Below, piece by piece: positions 55,929-64,000 of a stretch of DNA of 64,000 nt (within the stretch, counting starts at the first letter, position 1; each line of letters begins with the position of its first letter). The stretch lies in NCBI RefSeq assembly GCF_000828615.1, contig NZ_AP012273.1, forward strand, positions 682,001-746,000, written 5' to 3'. The position numbers were made by a program, and so were the translations under genes. This DNA is from Thiolapillus brandeum. Its GTDB lineage: Bacteria > Pseudomonadota > Gammaproteobacteria > Chromatiales > Chromatiaceae. Below the pieces are notes generated by a model. The model was not told the origin of the DNA, did no database searches, and saw nothing but the letters and a program-made list of their open reading frames with translations.

Positions 55929-58841
55929 ATGCTGGACCCACTGGAATACAACGATCAGGATCTGGGAGGGGTGGAGGTCAAGAACACCACCTGCTACATG
56001 TGCGCCTGTCGTTGTGGCATTCGTGTCACCCTGCGTGATGGTGAAGTGCGCCATATCGAGGGAAATCCTGAGCATCCCCTGAACAAGGGGGTGATCTGTG
56101 CCAAAGGTGCTTCAGGGATCATGAAGCAGTACTCCCCGGCCCGCCTGACCAAGCCCTTGCTGCGCAGAGCTGACGCCGAGCGTGGTGAATCCAGATTCGA
56201 GGAAATCTCCTGGGAGAAAGCCTTCGATATCATGGAAGAGCGCCTGGGGCGCATCCGCAAGGAAGACCCGCGCAAGTTCGCCCTGTTCACCGGCCGGGAT
56301 CAGATGCAGGCGCTGACCGGCATGTTCGCCAAGCAGTTTGGTACTCCCAACTATGCCGCCCATGGCGGGTTCTGTTCCGTGAACATGGCGGCCGGGCTGA
56401 TCTACACGATTGGGGGTTCCTTCTGGGAGTTCGGCGGGCCGGATCTGGAGCGCGCCAAGCTGTTCATCATGATCGGCACAGCCGAAGACCATCACTCCAA
56501 CCCCATGAAGGTGGAACTGTCCAAGTTCAAACGCCGGGGCGGCCGCTTCATTTCCATCAATCCCATTCGCACGGGTTATTCAGCCATTGCCGATGAATGG
56601 GTGCCTATCAAGCCGGGCACGGATGGCGCTTTGATTCTGGCCATCATCCGTGAACTCATCCAGCAGGGCCTGTATGACCGGGAGTTCCTCGTGCAGTACT
56701 CCAATGCTGCTGAACTGGTGATCAATGACCCCGAACGGGAGGATCATGGTCTGTTCAAGCGCGTGGAGATGCACATCGAGGAAGGCTGTTTCGATCCTGA
56801 GAACAAGCTCTGGTGGGACCGGGATCTGGATGTGGCCATGGGGACTCATACGCCGGGCTGTGATCCCTATCTGCTGGGGGAATTCGAACTGGAGGACGGT
56901 ACGCCGGTCAAACCCTCGTTCCAGTTGCTGAAAGAGCGGGTGGACGATTACACCCCGGAATGGGCGGAGGATATCACCGGGATTCCCGCTGAAACCATCC
57001 GCCGCCTCGCCTATGAAATGGGCGTTACCGCCCGGGATCAGAAGATCGAGCTGCCCATCCAGTGGCGGGATTGCTGGGGCAACGATCACGACACGGTCAA
57101 AGGCAATCCCGTGGCTTTCCATGCCATGCGCGGTCTGGCGGCCCATTCCAATGGTTTCCACAGCATTCGCGCTCTGGGCATCCTCATGACCCTGCTGGGC
57201 ACCATCGACCGCCCCGGCGGCTTCCGCCACAAGGCGCCTTTCCCGCGTCCCATTCCTCCCTGTCCCAAGCCTCCCAAGGGGCCGGAGGATGTGCAGCCGG
57301 AGACGCCCCTCAACGGCATGCCCCTGGGCTGGCCCGCGGATCCCAACGACCTGTTCGTGGACGAAGAGGGTGAGGCCGTGCGCCTGGACAAGGCCTTCTC
57401 CTGGGAATATCCCCTGTCAGTGCATGGCCTGATGCACAATGCCATTACCAATGCCTGGCGGGGGGATCCGTACAAGATTGACGCCCTGCTGCTGTTCATG
57501 GCCAACATGGCCTGGAACTCCTCCATGAACACCAGCGAGGTGCGCAAGATGCTGGTGGACAAGGATGAGAACGGCGATTACAAGATCCCTTTCATCATTG
57601 TTGCGGATGCCTTTCAGTCCGAGACTGCGGGTTTCGCCGATCTGGTTCTGCCGGATACCACCTATCTGGAGCGCCACGATGCCATGTCCATGTTGGACCG
57701 GCCCATTTCCGAGTACGATGGCCCGGTGGATTCCGTGCGTATCCCGGTCGTCCCTCCCCGGGGAGAGTGCAAGCCCTTCCAGGAAGTCCTCATCGAGATG
57801 GGCAGCCGCTTGAAATTGCCGGCTTTCGTCGATGAGGAAGGCAAGCGCAAGTTTCGGGATTACCCCGACTTCGTGGTCAATTTCGAGACTTCACCGGGGT
57901 CTGGCATTGGCTTTCTTGCAGGCTGGCGGGGCAAAGGGGGTGAGAAGTTTCTCAAGGGTGAACCCAATCCACGCCAGTGGGAGATGTACGCCAAGAACAA
58001 CTGTGTATTCCACTACAAGCTGCCACGTTCCTATCAGTACATGCGCAACTGGAACCAGGGCTACCTGGAATGGGCCAGAGCTCATGCCATGACGCGCTAT
58101 GCCGAGCCCATCACCGTGCATCTGTATTCTGAGGTGTTGCAGAAATTCCGCCTGGCGGCTCAGGGCAAGCGCCCGGGCAAGCAGCCGCCGGAGCGTCTGC
58201 GCAAACGGGTGGAGATGTATTTTGACCCCCTGCCTTTCTATCATGAAACCCTGGAATCACGGCTCATCGATACCCAGGCCTATCCTTTGAACGCCCTCAC
58301 TCAGCGCCCCATGGCCATGTACCATTCCTGGGACAGCCAGAACGCCTGGTTGCGGCAGATTCATACCCACAACTATCTGTTCGTGAATCCCCATCTGGGC
58401 AAGGTCAATGGTTTCCATGATGGCGACTGGGTGTGGATCGAGTCTCCCCATGGCAAGGTACGCTGTATGGCGCGTTTCTCAAATGCCGTGGAACCGGGGA
58501 CTGTTTGGACCTGGAATGCCATTGGCAAGGCGGCAGGCGCCTGGGGACTGACGCCCAGGGCCAATGAATCCCAAAAGGGATTCCTCCTCAATCATGTGAT
58601 TTCTGAAGAATTGCCTGAATGCGAAGCAGGTAAGCACATGTCCAATTCTGATCCGGTTACCGGTCAGGCCGCCTGGTTCGATGTGCGTGTCAAGGTGTAC
58701 AAGGCCAGCCCCGATGAGCCGGAAATCTCCTCCCCCCAGTTTGTGCCTCAAAAGCCCATGCCGGGACAGCAGGTGCGCAGGGGACGCTGGCAGGCATATT
58801 TTGCGGGCAGGTTCCGCAAGAAGGCAGGTATTTCAAAATGA
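55929..58841 (+). CDS. soeA: Sulfite-oxidising molybdoenzyme, catalytic subunit SoeA
   Basis: 970 aa, the length of SoeA. A CISM-family molybdopterin oxidoreductase: the N-terminal [4Fe-4S] site NTTCYMCACRCGIRV and GVICAKG, then the Mo-bis-PGD domains with GTPNYAAHGGFCSVN, DLERAKLFIMIGTAEDHHSN and a C-terminal dinucleotide-binding domain (RPMAMYHSWDSQNAWLRQIH). No Tat signal, so cytoplasmic. With soeB and soeC it oxidises sulfite to sulfate and passes electrons to quinone. ATG 55929 is preferred; the frame is open 13 codons upstream. The assignment over related polysulfide or tetrathionate reductases rests on the missing Tat signal, subunit set and sulfur context. Confidence 0.85.
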   Translation: MLDPLEYNDQDLGGVEVKNTTCYMCACRCGIRVTLRDGEVRHIEGNPEHPLNKGVICAKGASGIMKQYSPARLTKPLLRRADAERGESRFEEISWEKAFDIMEERLGRIRKEDPRKFALFTGRDQMQALTGMFAKQFGTPNYAAHGGFCSVNMAAGLIYTIGGSFWEFGGPDLERAKLFIMIGTAEDHHSNPMKVELSKFKRRGGRFISINPIRTGYSAIADEWVPIKPGTDGALILAIIRELIQQGLYDREFLVQYSNAAELVINDPEREDHGLFKRVEMHIEEGCFDPENKLWWDRDLDVAMGTHTPGCDPYLLGEFELEDGTPVKPSFQLLKERVDDYTPEWAEDITGIPAETIRRLAYEMGVTARDQKIELPIQWRDCWGNDHDTVKGNPVAFHAMRGLAAHSNGFHSIRALGILMTLLGTIDRPGGFRHKAPFPRPIPPCPKPPKGPEDVQPETPLNGMPLGWPADPNDLFVDEEGEAVRLDKAFSWEYPLSVHGLMHNAITNAWRGDPYKIDALLLFMANMAWNSSMNTSEVRKMLVDKDENGDYKIPFIIVADAFQSETAGFADLVLPDTTYLERHDAMSMLDRPISEYDGPVDSVRIPVVPPRGECKPFQEVLIEMGSRLKLPAFVDEEGKRKFRDYPDFVVNFETSPGSGIGFLAGWRGKGGEKFLKGEPNPRQWEMYAKNNCVFHYKLPRSYQYMRNWNQGYLEWARAHAMTRYAEPITVHLYSEVLQKFRLAAQGKRPGKQPPERLRKRVEMYFDPLPFYHETLESRLIDTQAYPLNALTQRPMAMYHSWDSQNAWLRQIHTHNYLFVNPHLGKVNGFHDGDWVWIESPHGKVRCMARFSNAVEPGTVWTWNAIGKAAGAWGLTPRANESQKGFLLNHVISEELPECEAGKHMSNSDPVTGQAAWFDVRVKVYKASPDEPEISSPQFVPQKPMPGQQVRRGRWQAYFAGRFRKKAGISK

Positions 58842-59560
58842 CGCAGATGGCCCTGGTTATCGATCTCAACGTCTGTGTGGGCTGCCATGCCTGCGTGACT
58901 TCCTGCAAGGAGTGGAATACCTCCGGCTGGGCGGGTCCACTCACGGATCACCGGCCCTATGACAAGGATCCCACGGGAACCTTCTTCAACCGGGTGCAGA
59001 CCTTCGAGGTGGGGGAGTTTCCGCGAACCGAGACCGTCCACTTCCCCAAGAGCTGCCTGCACTGTGAGGAGCCTCCCTGTGTGCCCGTGTGCCCCACAGG
59101 GGCATCCTACAAGCGGGAAGACAATGGCGTGGTGCTGGTGGACTATGACAAGTGCATTGGTTGCAAGTACTGCTCCTGGGCCTGTCCCTACGGTATGCGT
59201 GAACTGGACGAATACCAGAAGGTGATGAAGAAATGCACCCTGTGTATCGACCGTATTGCCAATGATGCACTGCCGGAGGCAGAGCGCAAGCCTGCCTGTG
59301 TGCTCGCCTGTCCCACCAGTGCGCGGCTGTTCGGTGATGTTCATGATCCGGATTCGGAAGTGTCCATGGCCATCCGCGAGCAGGGGGGCTACCAGCTGAT
59401 GCCGGAATGGGGCACCAAACCGGCCAATCACTACCTGCCCCGGCGCAAGACCCGCATTCAGATTTTCGAAGATGAACTGGAACGGGCGGACAATCCCTTG
59501 CGCAAGGAAGCCCCGCTACCGGCAGCGGAAGGCGAGACCCTGGACGACGTTACCTTCTGA
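58838..59560 (+). CDS. soeB: Iron-sulfur subunit SoeB
   Basis: 240-aa ferredoxin-like electron-transfer subunit with four cysteine clusters: CVGCHACVTSCKEW, CLHCEEPPCVPVCP, CIGCKYCSWACPYG, and CTLC...CVLACPTSAR. It overlaps soeA by ATGA. Transfers electrons from SoeA to the membrane subunit. No signal peptide, as in DmsB-like subunits of cytoplasmic complexes. Confidence 0.9.
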   Translation: MTQMALVIDLNVCVGCHACVTSCKEWNTSGWAGPLTDHRPYDKDPTGTFFNRVQTFEVGEFPRTETVHFPKSCLHCEEPPCVPVCPTGASYKREDNGVVLVDYDKCIGCKYCSWACPYGMRELDEYQKVMKKCTLCIDRIANDALPEAERKPACVLACPTSARLFGDVHDPDSEVSMAIREQGGYQLMPEWGTKPANHYLPRRKTRIQIFEDELERADNPLRKEAPLPAAEGETLDDVTF

Positions 59561-59584
59561 TCAGATTCATACCCGGAGAATTTC

Positions 59585-60565
59585 ATGCATCCCGCTTTTT
59601 CGGTCATTTTTCTCACCACTCTGATCGGCGTGGGCCAGGGGTTGTTTCTGGCCCTGGTTACCGGACAGGTCTATTCCCTGGCCAATCTGCTGCAACCCCA
59701 GGATAGTGTTCATTTCTATGCAATGGGTTCGGCTTTGAGCCTGGTGTTTCTGGTGGCCGGCCTTTTGGCGTCGTTTTTTCACCTGGGGCATCCCGAGCGT
59801 GCCTGGCGATCGGCAACGAAATGGCGGACTTCCTGGTTGTCCCGGGAAGTGATTGTGCTGCCGGTGCTGATGTTGTTCATCGCCCTGTTTGGCTTGGTGC
59901 ATTATTTTGGTCTGACTCAACCTCTTTTCACCATTCAGGGCGTGATTTCAGTGGATGGAAGCCTGATTCTCGGGGTATTGGGTGCGATTGCCGCTTTTGC
60001 CCTGTATTTCTGTACCGCCATGATCTATGCCAGCATCAAGTTCATCGAAGAGTGGCACAGTCCACTGACCCTGATCAATTTCACCCTGTTTGGCCTGTCT
60101 TCAGGCTTTATGCTGGCTGCGGCCTTCTCGGCCTGGTCTGGTGTAGGTCTGGTGGGTTTCTACGGGACCTGGGCCGTGATTTTCACCTTTGCTGCCGGTG
60201 TGAGCCGCTGGCTGTCCCTGCGCCGCAATCGCAATCTGATACACAAGAGCTCCCTGCAAACGGCCATTGGTATTCGCCATAACCGGATCGAACAAAAATC
60301 CCAGGGGTTCATGGGAGGTTCTTTCAACACCCGGGAGTTTTTCCATGGAGCCTCGGCGGGAATGATTCGCTGGGTTTACGGATTTTTCCTCCTGGCAGTG
60401 TTTGTGCTGCCGGTGCTGCTCCTGGGCGCCTCCTATTGGCTGGCTTCGCCCTATCTGCCCATTGCCGCTTTTGGAGTGCAGTATTTGGGGTTGATGGCTG
60501 AACGCTGGTATTTCTTCGTCGAGGCCAAGCATCCTCAGAACCTTTACTATCAGTCTATGGCATGA
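59585..60565 (+). CDS. soeC: Membrane anchor subunit SoeC (DmsC-like)
   Basis: 326 aa with about eight TM helices (for example VIFLTTLIGVGQGLFLALVT and SLVFLVAGLLASFFHLGHPE). The histidine in FFHLGHPERAW is conserved in the DmsC family. Anchors SoeAB to the inner membrane and reduces quinone. GGAGAA ribosome site, 24 nt after soeB. Last gene of soeABC; a palindromic element follows. Confidence 0.87.
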   Translation: MHPAFSVIFLTTLIGVGQGLFLALVTGQVYSLANLLQPQDSVHFYAMGSALSLVFLVAGLLASFFHLGHPERAWRSATKWRTSWLSREVIVLPVLMLFIALFGLVHYFGLTQPLFTIQGVISVDGSLILGVLGAIAAFALYFCTAMIYASIKFIEEWHSPLTLINFTLFGLSSGFMLAAAFSAWSGVGLVGFYGTWAVIFTFAAGVSRWLSLRRNRNLIHKSSLQTAIGIRHNRIEQKSQGFMGGSFNTREFFHGASAGMIRWVYGFFLLAVFVLPVLLLGASYWLASPYLPIAAFGVQYLGLMAERWYFFVEAKHPQNLYYQSMA

Positions 60566-60618
60566 AGGCTGCGGATATCTTTGCGCAGGCAGGCTATGCC
60601 AGGCATGCTCTTGGATTA

Positions 60619-60787
60619 CTAGCAGGCTGTTGAAAAACACCGTTTTTCGGCAGCCTAATTGCCGCACAAGGAAGTGCGGCCATTTTCAATGGCGATAAGT
60701 CATTGAAAATGGAGGAAAGACAAAATCGCATTTTTGTCTTTCCGAGTTGAAAAAGCCCAGGGAAGGGCTTTTTCAACATCCTGCTAG
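60619..60787. repeat. Composite palindromic element, copy 2 (opposite orientation)
   Basis: CTAG at both ends (60619-60622 and 60784-60787); the terminal repeats CTAGCAGG-C/A-TGTTGAAAAA pair with one mismatch. Interior: GTTTTTCGGCAGCC hairpin, CCGCAC/GTGCGG, CATTTTCAATG/CATTGAAAATG, GACAAAA/TTTTGTC, AAAAAGCCC/GGGCTTTTT. It has the same content as 37862-38033 in reverse, and a fragment at 25201. Confidence 0.88.
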
Positions 60788-60951
60788 GAGTCTGTCGGGT
60801 TTAACGCTGTTTGGCTGCAAATCCCTGGATGGAGATTCACTCAGCTTATCGAACTCGTTAAATAGTCCTGCTATTCGCCTCGCTCGATAAACTGATTTAA
60901 TTCGCCCCCAGTGATTTTCGCTTCAAACGGTCAAACCCGACAGACTCCTAG
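60784..60951. repeat. Second inverted-repeat element sharing CTAG with copy 2
   Basis: CTAGGAGTCTGTCGGGTTT (60784-60802) and AAACCCGACAGACTCCTAG (60933-60951) are perfect 19-bp inverted repeats, 130 bp apart, with a non-coding interior. One end of the same type also borders copy 1 (37845-37865). The two elements share the CTAG at 60784-60787. Confidence 0.85.
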
Positions 60952-61050
60952 GAAATTTCCCGGTTTGGGGTCGTCTATCCCGCTTATGAGAAGATCCAAA
61001 ATGCACAACATCGGCGGTGGTGACCGGAATTTTGATAGGATGTTCTTGTC

Positions 61051-61114
61051 TAAGGAATCTGATCAAGTCCGGACGAAGTAGCTGCGAGTTCACGACTTGA
61101 TCAGAGGTTCCCTA
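61051..61114. repeat. Short GGAACCTCTGA-type inverted repeat
   Basis: TAAGGAATCTGATCAAGTC (61051-61069) and GACTTGATCAGAGGTTCCCTA (61094-61114) are inverted repeats apart from two missing bases and small changes; loop 24 nt. Its ends resemble those of the element at 30168-30335, so it is probably a shortened relative. Confidence 0.7.
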
Positions 61115-61240
61115 ATCATCACCGGGGTGTAATCACAGGCCTATAACAGTTTTCACTATATTGTTTCACGGGAATGTAGGCAGGCTCCGGTGAAATATTG
61201 AGTATGCCTAACTATGTTAATAGAAACAAGGAGTTATAGA

Positions 61241-61819
61241 ATGAAAAAAATGAATGCACGTGGAATCTTCATCAGTCTGTTGCTGTTGATATTTTCAGTG
61301 GGTCAGGTTTGGGCAGATGAGTGTCAGGATGCTGCTCAGCTGTTCCAAAAGGCTGGTGATAGTGCTCGTTTCTTCGACAATAGCTATGGCTATGCTGTTT
61401 TTCCCAGTATCGGCAAGGGCGGCATCGGTGTGGGTGGGGCCTATGGCAAGGGCTGTGTCTATGCCCAGGGAAACAAGGTGGGTACCGCGACCATGACCCA
61501 GGTCAGTGTTGGTTTCCAACTGGGAGGAGAAGCTTATGCGCAGATTATCTTTTTCCAGGACAAGCGGGCATTTGATGAATTTACCAGTGGCAATTTTGAA
61601 TTCAGTGCCAATGCCCAGGCGGTGGCCATTACAGCGGGTGCTTCTGCCAGTGCATCCACTGCCGGGAATTCAGCAGGCGTCAGTGGTGGCAAGAATGACG
61701 CAAATACCATTGGCGCCAGCTACAACAAGGGAATGGCGACTTTTGTGATTGCCAAGGGTGGTTTGATGTATGAAGCGTCCCTTGCTGGCCAGAAATACAA
61801 GTACAAGCCCTTGCACTGA
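61241..61819 (+). CDS. SYLF-domain (Ysc84-like) lipid-binding exported protein
   Basis: 192 aa. Signal peptide (1-27: GIFISLLLLIFSVGQVWA). The mature part follows the SYLF/YSC84 pattern: FFDNSYGYAVFPSIGKGGIG, VGGAYGKGCVYAQGN, QVSVGFQLGGEAYAQIIFFQ, FEFSANAQAVAITAGASASA and a final KGGLMYEASLAGQKYKY. SYLF proteins bind membranes or phosphoinositides; the bacterial role is unclear. The AAGGAG ribosome site fixes ATG 61241. Confidence 0.87.
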   Translation: MKKMNARGIFISLLLLIFSVGQVWADECQDAAQLFQKAGDSARFFDNSYGYAVFPSIGKGGIGVGGAYGKGCVYAQGNKVGTATMTQVSVGFQLGGEAYAQIIFFQDKRAFDEFTSGNFEFSANAQAVAITAGASASASTAGNSAGVSGGKNDANTIGASYNKGMATFVIAKGGLMYEASLAGQKYKYKPLH

Positions 61820-61862
61820 GGCAGTTTGGCTTGACGGATAGCTCACATGAAAGGGGCGTGGG

Positions 61863-62363
61863 GTGAGGAGGCTGATCCTATTCCGGCATGGAAAATCCGA
61901 TTGGGATGCTGATTTCCGCAGCGACCATGAAAGGCCCTTGAATGGACGTGGCGCCCGTTCGGCGCGGCTCATGGGCAAGTTGATGGCAAGAACCGGTGAA
62001 CTGCCGACGCTGGTAGTGGCTTCCACCGCTGTAAGAGCCACTACTACGGCTGAGCTGGCGATCAAGGCCGGAAACTGGGACGTGGAGTTTCACCAGGATC
62101 ATGCCCTTTATGCCGCCTCGCCCTCTTCCATGCTCGAGTATATTCGGCAGCTGCCGGATCAGCATGGCAGCATCATGCTCGTGGGCCATGAACCCGTATG
62201 GTCTGGATTGGTATCCGCTTTTACTGGTGCCAATGCGCGGGTGCCAACCGCTGCCATGGTGGGAATGCGCTTTTCAGCGGCGCGCTGGGTGGATGTAAGA
62301 TTTGATGGAGGGGAGCTCTTGTGGTTGCTGAAACCCCGCCTGTTCGAATATTTTCCCCTATAG
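61863..62363 (+). CDS. SixA-like phosphohistidine phosphatase
   Basis: 166 aa from GTG 61863. Histidine-phosphatase (phosphoglycerate-mutase-like) fold with catalytic LFRHGKSDWD at residues 6-15 and the second histidine in LVGHEPVWSG. Close to SixA, which dephosphorylates phosphohistidine on HPt or PtsI proteins. The target is unknown; the window has no hybrid kinase. Confidence 0.87.
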   Translation: MRRLILFRHGKSDWDADFRSDHERPLNGRGARSARLMGKLMARTGELPTLVVASTAVRATTTAELAIKAGNWDVEFHQDHALYAASPSSMLEYIRQLPDQHGSIMLVGHEPVWSGLVSAFTGANARVPTAAMVGMRFSAARWVDVRFDGGELLWLLKPRLFEYFPL

Positions 62364-62439
62364 GCGTACATAATCTGGCCAGGCAGGCCGGGCTGATTGT
62401 TACAATGAGCTTTGTGTCCATCTTGCTATTCCCGTTTCT

Positions 62440-63717
62440 GTGAAAAAACCTGAACTGCTTTCACCTGCAGGCACTTTGCGCAATATGCGCTATGCCTTCA
62501 CTTATGGCGCCGACGCCGTGTACGCCGGGATGCCCCGCTACAGCCTGCGGGTGCGCAACAATGATTTCCTGCATGACAACCTGGCAACGGGCATTGCCGA
62601 AGCTCATGCACAGGGAAAACAGTTCTTTGTGGCGGCCAATACCATGCCTCACGGCGCCAAGCTTGATACCTTCATGGATGACATTCGTCCGGTGGTGGAG
62701 ATGGGGCCCGACGCCTTCATCATGGCCGACCCCGGCCTGATCATGAAAGTGCGTGAAGCCTGGCCGGATCTGCCGGTACATCTATCGGTGCAGGCCAATA
62801 CCATGAATGCCTGGAGCGTGGATTTCTGGAAAAGCATGGGGCTGACGCGGGTGATCCTGTCGCGGGAACTGTCACTGGATGAGATCGAGGTAATCCGCCA
62901 GGCCTGCCCGGACATGGAGATCGAAGTGTTCGTTCACGGCGCTCTGTGCATCGCCTATTCCGGCCGTTGTCTGTTGTCCGGTTATTTCAACCACAGGGAT
63001 GCCAACCAGGGCACCTGCACCAATGCCTGCCGCTGGGAATACAGGATGAACGAGGCCCCCAGTGTCAATCTGGATGATGTGGGGCGCCATCCCAGGGCGG
63101 ATCAGGTGTACTACATCGAAGAACCCGACCGCCCGGGAGAGTTCATGCCCATCGAGGAAGATGAGCATGGCACCTACATCATGAACTCCCGGGATCTGCG
63201 TGCCGTGGAGCATGTGCAACGATTGGTGGAGATCGGCGTGGACTGCCTGAAGATAGAGGGGCGCACCAAGTCTCATTATTATACGGCTCAAGTGACCCGG
63301 ATCTACCGGAAAGCCATCGATGATGCCGTGGCCGGACGGCCTTTCGACGTGGCGCTGATGGGGGCGCTGGAAAGTCTGGCCAACCGGGGTTACACCGATG
63401 GTTTCTTCCAACGCCATGAAACTCATGAGTTGCAAAACTATCGCCAGGGGGCATCCCTGGCCAGCCGTTCACAATTTGTTGGTGAAATACTGGATCAGGC
63501 GGATGGTTGGGCGTTGGTAGAGGTCAAGAACCGGTTTTCCGTTGGGGATCGTATGTCGTTGATCAGCCCTCATGGCAATTCCGACTTTATTCTGGAAACC
63601 ATGACAGACCGGGAGGGCAAACCACTGGAGGTCGCTCCGGGCAGTGGCTGGCAGGTACGGATTCCTCTGCAGGAAAAGGCTTCGGCGTTCTCCCTGCTTA
63701 CCCGGGAACTGGGATGA
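62440..63717 (+). CDS. trhP: tRNA hydroxylation protein TrhP (YegQ, peptidase U32 family)
   Basis: 425 aa from GTG 62440; E. coli YegQ is about 450. Near-identical N-terminus KKPELLSPAGTLRNMRYAFT and U32 signature: VHLSVQANTMN, TRVILSRELSLDEIEVIR, EVFVHGALCIAYSGRCLLSG, RDANQGTCTNACRWEY and CLKIEGRTKSHYYTAQVTR. Needed with TrhO-independent steps for 5-hydroxyuridine at the tRNA wobble position; cysteines for an Fe-S cluster are present. Confidence 0.93.
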   Translation: MKKPELLSPAGTLRNMRYAFTYGADAVYAGMPRYSLRVRNNDFLHDNLATGIAEAHAQGKQFFVAANTMPHGAKLDTFMDDIRPVVEMGPDAFIMADPGLIMKVREAWPDLPVHLSVQANTMNAWSVDFWKSMGLTRVILSRELSLDEIEVIRQACPDMEIEVFVHGALCIAYSGRCLLSGYFNHRDANQGTCTNACRWEYRMNEAPSVNLDDVGRHPRADQVYYIEEPDRPGEFMPIEEDEHGTYIMNSRDLRAVEHVQRLVEIGVDCLKIEGRTKSHYYTAQVTRIYRKAIDDAVAGRPFDVALMGALESLANRGYTDGFFQRHETHELQNYRQGASLASRSQFVGEILDQADGWALVEVKNRFSVGDRMSLISPHGNSDFILETMTDREGKPLEVAPGSGWQVRIPLQEKASAFSLLTRELG

Positions 63718-63942
63718 TCCAGGGAGCCTCTGATCAAATCGTGAATCCACATTTTGCGACTGGCAGGCCCGATAACCGCGTTGAAATTCCGGGCAACCGT
63801 CCCTGTGTTGCCCTGCCTCCTGCATTGGTTCTTATTATTTTTTCAGATGTTTAAGGAATATCAAGGACGTATTACCCGTAAAATACTATAAAGCCCATTG
63901 GAGAGAGGAGAAATTCCTGTTTCTTATTCGAGAGGGTGGATA
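63718..63942. other. Intergenic tail region with repeat end
   Basis: AGGGAGCCTCTGATCAAATC (63721-63740) resembles one end of the GGAACCTCTGA-type elements; its partner end is not seen. No gene supported. A TACTAT (63885-63890) could be a -10 for the next gene. Confidence 0.4.
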
Positions 63943-64000
63943 GTGATATTTTCGAACGCATCAAAGCGGTTTTTCAACAGTCTATTGTGGGCGTGCCTGT
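63943..64000 (+). CDS. Start of a further gene (partial, exported or membrane protein)
   Basis: GTG 63943 preceded by GAGAGG at 7-nt spacing encodes IFSNASKRFFNSLLWACL, a basic N-terminus then hydrophobic, as in a signal peptide. An alternative GTG at 63936 in another frame gives DSDIFERIKAVFQQSIVGVP but with no spacing for a ribosome site. Cut by the window edge. Confidence 0.35.
   Translation, partial: MIFSNASKRFFNSLLWACL

Overview
The window looks like the chromosome of a free-living, sulfur-oxidising gammaproteobacterium (Chromatiales-like). Three things point there. The core genes (nadA, guaBA, efp with both modification enzymes, queA-tgt, argFD, ilvD, psd, grxD, rnt, mlaA) have gammaproteobacterial sequence and arrangement. 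At 54.2-60.6 kb a sulfur globule envelope protein, a Crp/Fnr regulator and a complete soeABC-type membrane-bound sulfite-oxidising molybdoenzyme stand together. The DNA is moderately GC-rich with many short palindromic repeats. No plasmid or phage backbone is visible; the only transposase is one IS110-family element.

Layout. 1-3.1 kb (minus): an operon of a dynamin-like membrane GTPase, a ROK sugar kinase and the 5' part of nadA. 3.4-11.8 kb (plus): an unusual cluster of an SCP2-like small protein, an RND adaptor, an RND permease with a histone-H1-like C-terminal tail, an orphan ParA-type ATPase, a methionine-rich membrane coiled-coil protein and a 5'-nucleotidase; a Fur-box-like sequence lies just before its first gene. 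11.8-15.8 kb (minus): a PilZ-like/FimX-like pair, probably c-di-GMP receptors. 16.2-18.2 kb: an IS110-family transposase followed by strongly palindromic DNA. 18.2-20.8 kb: epmB, efp and epmA. 20.8-22.5 kb: psd, a Sco-like protein and tRNA-Leu(CAA). 22.5-30.1 kb: queA, tgt, a small membrane protein, polX, HAD and NUDIX enzymes, a host-attachment-type protein and xseA. 30.4-33.5 kb: guaB-guaA. 34-41 kb: a TetR regulator, a methyltransferase, ilvD, an SH3/coiled-coil protein and argD-argF. 41-43.1 kb: a NosD-like beta-helix protein and a 150-bp tandem repeat. 43.1-47.4 kb: sodB, hyuB and an AsnO-like amidotransferase. 47.4-50.6 kb: a secreted Gly/Ser-rich protein and a Spy/CpxP-like protein divergent from an OmpR/EnvZ-type two-component pair. 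50.8-54.0 kb: grxD, a MATE pump, rnt and mlaA. 54.2-60.6 kb: the sulfur locus. 61.2-64 kb: a SYLF protein, a SixA-like phosphatase, trhP (yegQ) and the start of one more gene.

Functional links. SoeABC would oxidise sulfite in the cytoplasm and feed electrons to the quinone pool, while the globule protein coats stored sulfur. EpmB and EpmA make and attach beta-lysine to EF-P, encoded between them. The MlaA lipoprotein, Spy-like chaperone, two-component pair and RND system all act at the envelope. Several families of short inverted-repeat elements (at 17.9, 30.2, 37.9, 54.8, 60.7 and 61.1 kb) sit in intergenic space; one separates a TATAAT box from guaB and another supplies the stop codon of a gene. 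The strongest candidate for something undescribed is the 3.4-10.9 kb RND cluster; the large nested palindrome at 17.9-18.1 kb is second.
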